DNA from: Streptomyces sp. NL15-2K
GTDB lineage: Bacteria > Actinomycetota > Actinomycetes > Streptomycetales > Streptomycetaceae
NCBI RefSeq assembly: GCF_030551255.1
Contig: NZ_CP130630.1
Coordinates: 806,001 to 870,000 of the forward strand
Direction: 5' to 3'
Length of the DNA stretch: 64,000 bases
Made by a program: the position numbers and the translations under genes
In this document: positions 46,901 to 52,581 of the stretch, piece after piece
Layout of the letters: each line of letters starts with the position of its first letter
Position numbering within the stretch: the first letter of the stretch is position 1
The notes under the pieces: generated by a model
Told to the model about the DNA's origin: nothing
What the model saw: the letters and a program-made list of their open reading frames with translations, nothing else
Database searches by the model: none

Positions 46901-47733
46901 TCACCGGCGTGCGGGGCGGCGAGGTCGTCGAGATGCCCATGTGGCAGCGCGAACTCCGCAGTGGGCTGTTCACGTTCACCACCGGATTCGTGACCGACTT
47001 CGGAGCGAACCTGGCCATCACCGCCGCTGTCCAGAACGGCGATCTCAAGCGGGCCGACTACTTGAAGGCGCTGCTGTCCGGCGGGGTCGGCGGAAGCTTC
47101 AACAGCGGGCTCACCCTGCTGTACAACCACACCCGGCTGGGCTGGCTGAGGACCAGCATGGGCGCGAGGGACTGGGGCGGGCACCCCAACCAGACCCTCA
47201 CCACCCAGACCGACACATGGGCGACCGAGTTCAGCGCCCAGGAGAAGGCCACCCGTTGGCGCACCGCCACCTACGCCAACACCTTCGGCGTCGGCACCTC
47301 GGCGCTCAGCGCCTTCGTCAGCAACGCCATCAGCGCCTCGGTCTTCGGCGTCAACGGGCACGACACCAAGGGCCTGGACGCGCTGGTGACGGGCGGGTGG
47401 GGCGCCCTGGGCGCCCTCTACGGCGGCGTGAGCACCAACCTGGTGAGGAACGGCTGGCATGCGGCCGCCGGGGGCAGGGTCTTCCACAAGGGCGGCCTCA
47501 CCGAGTTCGGGGTGAACCTGGGCGAGTCCGCGCTGAGCCGGTACCTCACGTGGCTCTTCAACGAGCTGGACGACAACGACGGCCACTTCAACCTGCCCAA
47601 CGCCGGACGGTCCTTCCCGCCGTCCAGCAGCACGTCTGCGGCCGGCACACCTCCGACGCCGCCCCAGCAGCAGGATCAGCCACCCGCCTCCGACCCACCC
47701 GCCGCTCTCACCGATGAACTGGAGCTCCCGTGA
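37951..47733 (+). CDS. Giant mosaic protein of the type VII-like island (3,260 residues)
   Basis: A 3,260-residue protein without signal peptide. The N-terminal 180 residues are helical and WXG/LXG-like (ASPDDWNKVGYDGNPVSGN, then helices); hydrophobic stretches lie at about 190-227 and 230-250. Two homologous segments at about 1051-1236 and 1295-1486 look like ADP-ribosyltransferase folds (VRQD, NPFTAF/SPFTSF, LIKGxIPxxYLxGPY). Beta-rich repeats (KTFELxG, AGRLPxGFTxTD, FRDLP) surround them at about 946-1031, 1784-1868 and 2100-2170. A long YD-like region spans about 2296-2896. The C-terminus (about 3000-3230) has alanine-rich, possibly membrane-active helices and a Pro/Gln tail. I start at GTG 37951, preceded by GGAGG at 5 nt; the frame is open 165 bp further up. 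It is followed without gap by the AAA gene. Toxin, adhesin or surface matrix role is open. Confidence 0.85.
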   Translation: MASPDDWNKVGYDGNPVSGNPDVLDDVAVDLRGLERLAIEVDVGLAAMLRTSENGGFEGETADALRAYVKDELRTFMLHVRTSFQAAGSAVERYAKALRESQGKAAGAARRAGEVAIPPAGIVGKNAPPPPELTAARNDVAAEVDFIETEAKILEEALDSARDLVTRPVKKIKKSFWKKFEEVLWKTLEVLSIVVSIVAVIFGGPLGLVALGLATVLFVKAVVDFAMGKLDALGLGLAFLGILFPSTKGLTSFTRAMQFLKTGGRLMVGGAGRGASALGRTLLQGGKLLLSPRTFASVVGQNLLSVSRATGRFVFSAIPRGAATTWRVGRDVATSMWRQFTGGLGRDFARTTGFLGSTSSRTMRLSVFATLALPRVLAHTLLPLTYFEIAKFGWRGAVRMGVLERGLGVRPSTVQSLSRTGSGVGDITSLRGKDPVPSGSGGALDDMTTPHLVVPGTPAWDDAMDGLNEIAARPPVTSALPSSMSSLPRTSDIPGGMPRGAPGRVPVVPDDLLERMALNDLDASGSRWGNVFQRQSLDTLGTFHGGPVPTQLFRNLVDDLDQLGAPLQPGRGPLLLEAPDNAVTRLRELDDVLGLERTTTGLLKPFDDVSDLASLSIDGKLGGLTETQLLKILDGEIDLVNVTPDGMILRIGKTDPVDVQVSLKDEVTIRVLEPQESGAGLPPLMTRMTDSPARLGIGLDDLARLIPDSTGGMRQIREVLGMSPARTDLAVKPVTPPQTGFPPLTLREIITGGEVGKIGADRFEAWVRLQNAEINLDTAGRELTRLTQLPDAPPLSRAQAELDLNAAELNRSQVRMDLGSLGMNLDTVSQDITSMLTRFDGPPATLPNTTPVTSAVTGDLPVGPVAHGLDGAAGSVDNIRLVDTVKAGFEVKPASVELRTLANTNAALPSAPLNAAGRELPLLGTDLGPPAQVRLVVTTPPPGATLTGKTFELIGASDITGSLKIAPTEGILAGRLPNGFTLTDLANNRFHFDEARNLVYRDVPNPDGAGFLRHTEGAAPGTEPVRLDEQGRLTSLFRFEAGAGPEPGQAPAHWLVRQDSEFTQATIKSGMKTRLTDDGLVPANLDGSITPLQAVSTANAKAFKENNPFTAFSPPGNIVKSYGNQEIGLDLIALRKDIAAGAEHVRNVEILPTTKVQENILNEIRLKTGEPRLDVPSTFSPRTSNKEIQEFLTQNASVSKGMATKITADIKALIQVRQDSTWLIKGAIPAKYLTGPYATADSLKFVPAPPTTPLAASTDVLESAGRASGSAAGGDSLQLTLKSDDFYMSEVQLDDLRGVKLVRQDNFFTTAVDAKGLRKSHFDPDVGIVPANPEGRTTALQHVTGSENAARKSNSPFTSFAVVGSPKIYGDLEVTLDVFKLGQDIKAGRVQNVAILPAHDLRRLISEQIELTIKKRLDFHSALTGDSPRQDVLAFLKNNDVNLVGKGGKDLISKISSDVRVLLNTSRDQEWLIKGVIPKSYLEGPYPRATAPAGTGDALSAANQRAMWIRDHHPQAWREFTGGSSPVDLHASAPSAPADSALPTPEPRLDVSRVPNQPLRLTDGGNPTTDLTTLHGSRGLPPVQEVPGSTVREVPLSGVGDLRGLAIRSTEIPASELGPASVRMEVVDLTAPGGPVRLPDATVTARESGGFTLMGRQGGVRWQLDSGGHLEFRELPLNGTDFSLRFDMGGSHAMPQVVGKNGLPVPGSTVIPPARDASGAINGLTTVRVPLAGTGTDALHGVFRFDGNSMLRQQELPLTLPGLDGPSGLGVKVTVTPGAGGSATKTFELTGPPHLTGAFKLAPTDSALAGRLPGGFTVTDTITSSRFHFDADGRLAFRDLPARDGSGFVRLTDGAAPGTPPLRLDELGGVPEGLPGGGSAGGIADIFQRTLDEATGTPRASDAPAVDLPLTRLGELDDLSGTGTPRTSSVSNLDDLPELDDAAIRAALEEHWQLVDDYQRAGGRFADEATAPLSRFGLGQDLPDDPLRRTTAQAPVDLRQGAATALREYLSLPPATRLEDMGSGVGRTFGDFTVTPTPHGGPGGSHYTVTHTPSDVVTGFGPDGERLYQEMLLSGGPGDLDGLRLGITGRSAEDGSWAPQSFEFMGARTADDTLTVTELAPTAPADLRGGFTVTDASGAVRWHYGPDGIHTVRDVQLPGSRGLFRFDADAPDGVPQVLDTAGRPSTALRVERLDDGRLALSPTGRAAQPLERAVFDARGTTLLEETLAIRGKGGRPTGEYWNIDHAAGKAVRTGADGTPFAGMFDIATVERSGTGQFRLTSTSPGKVTLFEREVLAGGNTLHVDVNRSGRARWTEFDSAGSRFRHGERIGDVDQRTFHDVPAGSPRLLNNVDVRMYTKALDGGLVRAEKGADGHWTWQRFDKGGAEVLSGDRRWSWNHVAFKDTFRDPVTGLDAVAQRRGQTWPFDGLHGSRMYQEHAVLTGHAPAGARVDPGDYTGQSPSNAQIERREALSDGGSLVVKRFADMRPPAFFWKGAAGRNPFEGFLRDLFGGESLNRVSFWTETAADGTKVTGVRLNPSGSDWVDYDQYGRLVRESRKLENGHVIEVGRSLEDPTRWAPVPEFRSGGSYELHWKDLTSGQAGTRHVDGIGRWRDLFTDARGIERVQLRSQGKGTREYLFDAPSTEDLRLHDDAGLWVDKNAQQHISGRRDLVDGRIVESSGSPYRTKWTWKAYDPGAPDTLVAEGIRKQNRGSIYTRPWDDSFRDFDLGGNLVRERNATDTGSSWIDAVKADDGSWKWTKRAADGTVHSEGVRVFDDVKTGRWRDLVDGHEVRRLVGDRVREFDYEIVIPEPPPTPSARLRSGTLRDLLDDSTRHRSRTLRDLLDDSARHFEAPSTVRVDPDVWKEYEAGKVFRESVAVDGSPGRYRLFDKQWGQWVELQNGHLVQWQTIDGRVWTTDAFGRLSASGPARLRQFLAGGLPGVGGEVGLPGSRGWAMIGREVDFRGMDVEIMGHLREMQDVWHAPFTGVRGGEVVEMPMWQRELRSGLFTFTTGFVTDFGANLAITAAVQNGDLKRADYLKALLSGGVGGSFNSGLTLLYNHTRLGWLRTSMGARDWGGHPNQTLTTQTDTWATEFSAQEKATRWRTATYANTFGVGTSALSAFVSNAISASVFGVNGHDTKGLDALVTGGWGALGALYGGVSTNLVRNGWHAAAGGRVFHKGGLTEFGVNLGESALSRYLTWLFNELDDNDGHFNLPNAGRSFPPSSSTSAAGTPPTPPQQQDQPPASDPPAALTDELELP
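46408..46497. repeat. 45-bp tandem duplication inside the giant gene
   Basis: Two adjacent 45-bp copies (46408-46452, 46453-46497) differ at three bases or so and encode RSGTLRDLLDDSTRH then RSRTLRDLLDDSARH. The frame is kept. The near identity suggests a recent slippage or recombination event. Confidence 0.9.
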
Positions 47734-50414
47734 CCGCCTCCGCCCCCGCCACCGTGCACCGGGTCGCCTCCAGGGGCCGCGGCGCCCACCGCAGCATCAC
47801 CTCCGCTCTGCGCGCCGCCGCCGACGGTGACGAGATCCGTATCGCCCCCGGCGACTACGTCGAAGTGCTCGTCCTGGACCGTGCGGTGTCCCTGCTGCCG
47901 GACGACGGGCCGGACCACGCCGTACGGGTGCTCGCGGCGGACCCGGGCCGTCCGGTGCTCGAGGTCACGGCGCCCGGCGTCCACGTCGGCGGTATCGCGT
48001 TGACGGGGCAGGACCCCGGGCTGCCCGCCGTACTGGTGACCGGGGGAGGCCTGGAGCTGGACGGCTGCGAGATCTTGGGCGGTCGGGTCGAGGCGGGCTC
48101 AGACGCGTCGCTGACGCTGCGCGGCTGCCGGGTCTCGAGGGCCGCCCTCGCAGGTGTGCACGCCAACACCACCGGCCCCACCGAGCTGGTCGACACGGTG
48201 GTCGAGGACATCGACGGCACGGGTGTCGTCCTCGGCTCGGCCGCGTCCGCTCAGGTTCTGGGGCTGACGGTCGGCCGGGTCACCGGCTCCGGCGTGCGCG
48301 TCCGGGGACGGGCCAGGGCGGTGCTCCGCGACTGCCGGATCACCTCCCCCGGCCGCAGTGGGCTGCTGGTGGAGGACGACGCGGCCGTGACCGCGCTGGA
48401 CTGCCGGCTGGCGGAGACCGGCGCGGAGGGCGTCCGGGTGCTGGGGAGTTCTCCCCGTTCCCAGGAGGCCAGGGAGCGCCCACAGGCCGCGGACGGCGGG
48501 GTGTTGCTCGCCGACTGCCAGGTGCTGGGCACCGGCTCGGACGGCGTGGCCGTCTCCGGTACCGGTGACGTCCTGCTGTTGAACTGCCGCCTGCGGGACG
48601 GCGCCGGACCGGGCGTGACGGCCGAGGACGACAGCAGGGCCGTCCTCGTGGACTGCCAGGTGGACCGGCCGCACGGCTCCTGCCTGGTGGCCCGGGGCGC
48701 CGCGCGGCTGTCCGCGGAGGGCACCTCGATGCGCGGCAGCCGGGCCAACGGACTGCTCGCGGGTGACCGCTCCCAGGTGACGCTGGCGTCGAGCGACGTG
48801 CGGGACTGCGGTTTCAGCGCGGTGCACGCCTGCGACGACGCCCGGCTTACGCTCACCTCATGCCGTATCGGGGCCACGCCCGAGCACGGCGTGCGGGCCA
48901 CCGACCGGGCCGAGCTCACCGTCGAGGGCGTCCGCATCAGCGACTGCGGGCTGTCGGGCCTGCAAGTCGACGCCGCGGCAGGGGCCCGGGTGCGCGGCTT
49001 GTCGGTGGTGCGGGGCCGCACCGGCATCAGTGCCGAGTCCACCGGGACGGTCGTCCTGGAGGAGTGTGACGTCACGGAGGCCGAGCGCGCCGGGATCACC
49101 TGCGGAACCGGCACGTCTGCCGTGCTGCGGGACTGCCGGATCAGCGGCACCGGCACCGCGGGGCTCGTGGTCGGAGAACGCGCCACGCCCAGCATCGAGG
49201 ACTGCACCGTCCGCGACGCCACCGGTTCCGGTCTGGTCCTGGGTCCGGCGGCGGAACCGCGCGTCAAGTCCGTCACCGTGACCCGTACCGGCAAGAACAG
49301 CCTGTTCGTCGGAGAGAAGGCGCGGGGCACCTTCGAGGACTGCGTCTTCGCCGGGGCCGGCACCGAGGGCCCGGCCTTCCCCGCCGTCCACGTGTCGGCC
49401 GGGAGCGCGCCCGTCCTGCGCGGCTGTCTGGTGCGGGACACCGAGGAGGACGTGGCCGCGGAGAAGGGAGCCCGTCCGGTGTTCGACGACTGCCTGTCGC
49501 GGAACGTGACGAATCCGGCGCTGCCGACCGGCCCCAAGGAGGCGCTGCCGTCCACCGCGGGCGGGGACGCGGCCGCCGGGACCGGCGCGCGGGAGACCGA
49601 GGCGCCCGCCGAGGACACCCTGGAGGACCTGCTCGCCGAACTCGACGGGCTGGCGGGACTGGACCGCGTCAAACACGACGTGTCGTCCCTGGTGAAGCTG
49701 ATGCGGACGGTGCGCCGCCGCGAGGAGATGGGCCTGGCCGCTCCCCCGCTCAGCCGCCACCTCGTCTTCACCGGCAACCCGGGCACCGGCAAGACCACCG
49801 TGGCCCGGCTCTACGGACGCATCCTCGCCGCCGTCGGCCTGCTCGACCGCGGCCATCTGGTCGAGGCCGACCGCTCCGCGCTGGTCGGCGAGTACGTGGG
49901 ACACACCGGCCCGAAGACCACCCGTGTGTTCCAACAGGCCAAGGGCGGTGTCCTCTTCATCGACGAGGCGTACTCGCTCACCCAGTACGCCGGGACCAAC
50001 GACTTCGGCCAGGAGGCGATCGCCACTCTGCTGAAGCTCATGGAGGACCACCGTGACGACGTCGTGGTGATCGTGGCCGGATACCCCAAGGAGATGGAGG
50101 TGTTCGTCCGCTCCAACCCCGGTCTGGCCTCGCGCTTCACCCGCACCCTCCTCTTCGAGGACTACGGCTCCGCCGAGCTGGTCAGCATCGTGGAGCACCA
50201 GGCGTCACAGCACCAGTACGCGCTCACCCCGGCCGCCCGCGAGGCGCTCACGGCACACTTCGACGCGGCCCCCCGGGGACGCGGATTCGGCAACGGGCGC
50301 GCGGCCCGCCAGCTGTTCCAGTCCATGACGGAGCGCCAGGCGTACCGCGTCGCCGAGCTGCCCGAAGCCTCCGAGTCCGACCTGATGACGCTCATGCCGC
50401 AGGACGTCCCGTAG
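47730..50414 (+). CDS. Right-handed beta-helix / CbxX-type AAA ATPase fusion (EccA-like)
   Basis: An 894-residue protein in two halves. Residues about 1-600 are a right-handed parallel beta-helix with some twenty turns built on patterns such as LxDCxIxGTGxxGVxV (NosD/pectate-lyase-like), with many ordered Cys-Arg or Cys-Thr steps. Residues about 630-894 are a CbxX/CfqX AAA+ ATPase: Walker A GNPGTGKTT (about 685), Walker B VLFIDEAYSL, and TRTLLFEDY. The AAA part is of the EccA type that accompanies type VII systems. Its GTG overlaps the stop of the giant gene (GTGA) with GGAGC upstream, so the two are translated together; it likely handles or unfolds that protein. Confidence 0.9.
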   Translation: MTASAPATVHRVASRGRGAHRSITSALRAAADGDEIRIAPGDYVEVLVLDRAVSLLPDDGPDHAVRVLAADPGRPVLEVTAPGVHVGGIALTGQDPGLPAVLVTGGGLELDGCEILGGRVEAGSDASLTLRGCRVSRAALAGVHANTTGPTELVDTVVEDIDGTGVVLGSAASAQVLGLTVGRVTGSGVRVRGRARAVLRDCRITSPGRSGLLVEDDAAVTALDCRLAETGAEGVRVLGSSPRSQEARERPQAADGGVLLADCQVLGTGSDGVAVSGTGDVLLLNCRLRDGAGPGVTAEDDSRAVLVDCQVDRPHGSCLVARGAARLSAEGTSMRGSRANGLLAGDRSQVTLASSDVRDCGFSAVHACDDARLTLTSCRIGATPEHGVRATDRAELTVEGVRISDCGLSGLQVDAAAGARVRGLSVVRGRTGISAESTGTVVLEECDVTEAERAGITCGTGTSAVLRDCRISGTGTAGLVVGERATPSIEDCTVRDATGSGLVLGPAAEPRVKSVTVTRTGKNSLFVGEKARGTFEDCVFAGAGTEGPAFPAVHVSAGSAPVLRGCLVRDTEEDVAAEKGARPVFDDCLSRNVTNPALPTGPKEALPSTAGGDAAAGTGARETEAPAEDTLEDLLAELDGLAGLDRVKHDVSSLVKLMRTVRRREEMGLAAPPLSRHLVFTGNPGTGKTTVARLYGRILAAVGLLDRGHLVEADRSALVGEYVGHTGPKTTRVFQQAKGGVLFIDEAYSLTQYAGTNDFGQEAIATLLKLMEDHRDDVVVIVAGYPKEMEVFVRSNPGLASRFTRTLLFEDYGSAELVSIVEHQASQHQYALTPAAREALTAHFDAAPRGRGFGNGRAARQLFQSMTERQAYRVAELPEASESDLMTLMPQDVP

Positions 50415-50479
50415 GCCCCGGGCCTGGCGTCCCGCAAGCCCTCACCGCCCGCAAGGCTCTCTTCCTAAGGACCCGTTTC

Positions 50480-51355
50480 ATGCCGCAGCAGCCCCCCGTC
50501 CGCCCCGCCCGCTCGGAGGGCGAGTTCGCCGAACTGTTCGCCCGTAGGGCGCGCACTCCCCTGCGCGGATTCCTGCCCGGCCGCAGGGTCTGGAACGCCG
50601 TCGGCGGTTCCGCGGTCACGGTCCTGGTCATCGTCGGGACCACGGCGGTCGTCTCCCGCATCGACTTCGGCAGCGATCCCCAGAAGGTGACCACCGCCGC
50701 CGAGAAAACGGTCCCCGCGAAGGAGAAGGCCACCACCGACCGCGGCAAGCCGGCCGCCACCGCGTCCTCGGACTCGCCGAGCGGGGAGAACGCCGACAAG
50801 GAGCCCGACGTCGTCTACCTCCCCGGCTCCGGCGGATCCGGCGGCTCCGGGGGCGGCACATCGGGTGGAGGGTCCGGCTCGGGTCAGTCCGGTACGACCG
50901 GTGACCGGAGCACGAGCGGGGACGAGCAGCAGGACTCCTCGTCACAGTCGTCGGGCTCCACACAGCCGGCGTCGACCGGCTTCCTCTGGTCCGACGGGAG
51001 CCTGGACTCCGCGGACGACAACGGCTACTGGGACCAGAGCATCGTCACCGTGAAGTCCACGAAGACGCTCAGCAGTCTCAAGGTGGTCGTCAAGATCATC
51101 CAGACGGGCGGCGTCGCGAGCACCGGCACCTGGACCTCCCTCGGCGACAAGGTGACGGTGGCCTCCGGGGCGACCAGCAGCGAGCTGGACTACGTGGTGA
51201 CACTGAAGTCGGGAGTCACGCTCGGCCCCGGCACCTACGTCTTCAAGTTCCAGTACAACCACGACCAGGGCCGCCGTGACGCGGGCGGCGACCGGTACAA
51301 CGTCACCGCCACGACCACCTCGTCCGACAGCGAGTACAGCAAGGGCGGTTTCTGA
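50480..51355 (+). CDS. Membrane-anchored Gly/Ser-rich protein of the island, unknown function
   Basis: A 291-residue protein: a cytosolic N-terminus (about 1-35), one membrane helix (about 36-58, AVGGSAVTVLVIVGTTAVVS), a Lys/Thr/Ala segment, a long Gly/Ser linker (about 115-155), and a compact C-terminal beta domain (about 165-291, FLWSDGSLDSADDNGYWDQSIVTVKSTKTLSSLKVVVKI, ending in FKFQYNHD and YNVTATTTSSDSEYSKGGF). The C-terminal domain is probably outside the cell and may bind a ligand or the cell wall. ATG 50480 follows AAGGA. It is the last gene of the plus-strand operon, 65 bp after the AAA gene. Confidence 0.78.
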   Translation: MPQQPPVRPARSEGEFAELFARRARTPLRGFLPGRRVWNAVGGSAVTVLVIVGTTAVVSRIDFGSDPQKVTTAAEKTVPAKEKATTDRGKPAATASSDSPSGENADKEPDVVYLPGSGGSGGSGGGTSGGGSGSGQSGTTGDRSTSGDEQQDSSSQSSGSTQPASTGFLWSDGSLDSADDNGYWDQSIVTVKSTKTLSSLKVVVKIIQTGGVASTGTWTSLGDKVTVASGATSSELDYVVTLKSGVTLGPGTYVFKFQYNHDQGRRDAGGDRYNVTATTTSSDSEYSKGGF

Positions 51356-51364
51356 ACACCTCGG

Positions 51365-51386
51365 CCCCCGAGCCGAGGCTCGGGGG
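51365..51386 (+). terminator. Hairpin terminator after the island operon
   Basis: CCCCCGAGCC and GGCTCGGGGG form a perfect 10-bp stem with a GA loop, 9 bp beyond the stop of the membrane-anchored protein. Confidence 0.85.
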
Positions 51387-51445
51387 CAGACGTGCCGTGG
51401 GCAGACGTGCCGTGGGCAGACGTGCCGTGGGCAGACGTGCCGTGG
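51386..51445. repeat. Four exact 15-bp tandem repeats
   Basis: GCAGACGTGCCGTGG is present four times without change, between the terminator and the alcohol dehydrogenase stop (51448) on the other strand. It has no coding role on either strand. Confidence 0.95.
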
Positions 51446-51447
51446 GC

Positions 51448-52554
51448 TCAGAACATGAGCACAGGCTTGATCGCCTTGCCCGCGCCCATGTCCCGCACCG
51501 CCTGGTCGATGTCCTCGAACGGATAGGTGCTGATCAGGCGGTGCAGCGGGAGCCGCCCCTCCTTCACCAGCCGGACCAGGGCGGGGATGAAGGTCTGCGT
51601 CTCGGCGTCGCCGAGGGTGAGACCGACGACCTGCTTGCCGCCGAGCAGCCCGTTGACGTCCAGGGCGACTTCGGTGCCGAACGGCGGGGCACCGACGACC
51701 ACCACGGTGCCGCGGGCGGCCAGCGCGTCGACGCCCTGACGCAGGACGGCGACGCTGCCCGTGGTCTCCACGATGCCGTCCGCGCCCTGGCCACCGGTGA
51801 TCTCCGCGAGGGCCTCCCCGAGGTCGGACTCGCCGGCGTTGACGGTGTGCGTGGCGCCCAGCTCGCGTGCCAGCGAGAGGCGTTCGCCGACCCTGTCGAC
51901 GGCGACGATCGTGGTGGCGGGGCTGAGGGCGGCGGCCATGACCGCCGACAGGCCGACGGCTCCGGCGCCGAGGACCACCACGGTGCTGCCGGTGACCGGC
52001 TTCAGTACGTTCCAGACGGCGCCGACCCCGGTCTGGACGCCGCAGCCCAGCGGGGCGATCGACTCCAGCGGTACGTCGGGGTCGACCTTGACGAGGCTGC
52101 GCTCGTCCACCAGGGCCCGCTCGGCGAACGAGGACTGGCCGAAGAAGTGGCCGCCGAGCGGCTCTCCGTCGCGGCTGATGGTGCTGGTGCCGTCGGCCCG
52201 GCGGCCGCCGATGAGGTTCAGCGGCAGCCAGGTGGCGCAGTACGCCGGGTGACCGCCCCGGCAGTTGCGGCAGTCGCCGCAGGAGGTGAAGGACAGCACG
52301 ACGTGGTCGCCGGGAGCGACACCGGTGACGGCCGATCCGACGGCCTCGACGACGCCGGCACCCTCGTGTCCGAGGACTCCGGGGAGGGGGAAGGGCAGTC
52401 CGCCGCCTGCGACGCCGAGGTCGGTGTGACACAGGCCGGTCGCCACCATGCGGACGACCGCCTCGTGCGGTCCGGGCTCGTCGAGCTCGACGTCACTGAG
52501 GGTGAAGGGCGCTCCACCGGACTCGACGACGGCGGCGCGGGTGGTGAGGGACAT
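51448..52554 (-). CDS. Zinc-dependent alcohol dehydrogenase (aryl-alcohol/class III-like)
   Basis: A 368-residue NAD(P)-dependent alcohol dehydrogenase. Catalytic zinc ligands are in GLCHTD, LGHEGAG and PLGCGVQTG; the structural zinc site is CGDCRNCRGGHPAYC. The Rossmann motif is VVLGAGAVGLSAVMAA. The pattern fits aryl-alcohol and formaldehyde-type dehydrogenases, oxidising an alcohol to an aldehyde. It stands 27 bp behind an aldehyde dehydrogenase gene in the same operon, so the two likely convert an alcohol to an acid in sequence, under control of the divergent MarR regulator. ATG 52554. Confidence 0.92.
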   Translation of the reverse strand: MSLTTRAAVVESGGAPFTLSDVELDEPGPHEAVVRMVATGLCHTDLGVAGGGLPFPLPGVLGHEGAGVVEAVGSAVTGVAPGDHVVLSFTSCGDCRNCRGGHPAYCATWLPLNLIGGRRADGTSTISRDGEPLGGHFFGQSSFAERALVDERSLVKVDPDVPLESIAPLGCGVQTGVGAVWNVLKPVTGSTVVVLGAGAVGLSAVMAAALSPATTIVAVDRVGERLSLARELGATHTVNAGESDLGEALAEITGGQGADGIVETTGSVAVLRQGVDALAARGTVVVVGAPPFGTEVALDVNGLLGGKQVVGLTLGDAETQTFIPALVRLVKEGRLPLHRLISTYPFEDIDQAVRDMGAGKAIKPVLMF

Positions 52555-52581
52555 CGTACGAACTCCTTGGTGGGCGCGCGC

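Noticed and set aside
40021..47586. Long minus-strand open frames of 1,360 and 1,116 codons opposite the giant gene
   Set aside because: They mirror the third-position GC pattern of the plus-strand gene, are full of Arg/Gly/Val-rich sequence without domains, and have no ribosome sites. They are shadows.
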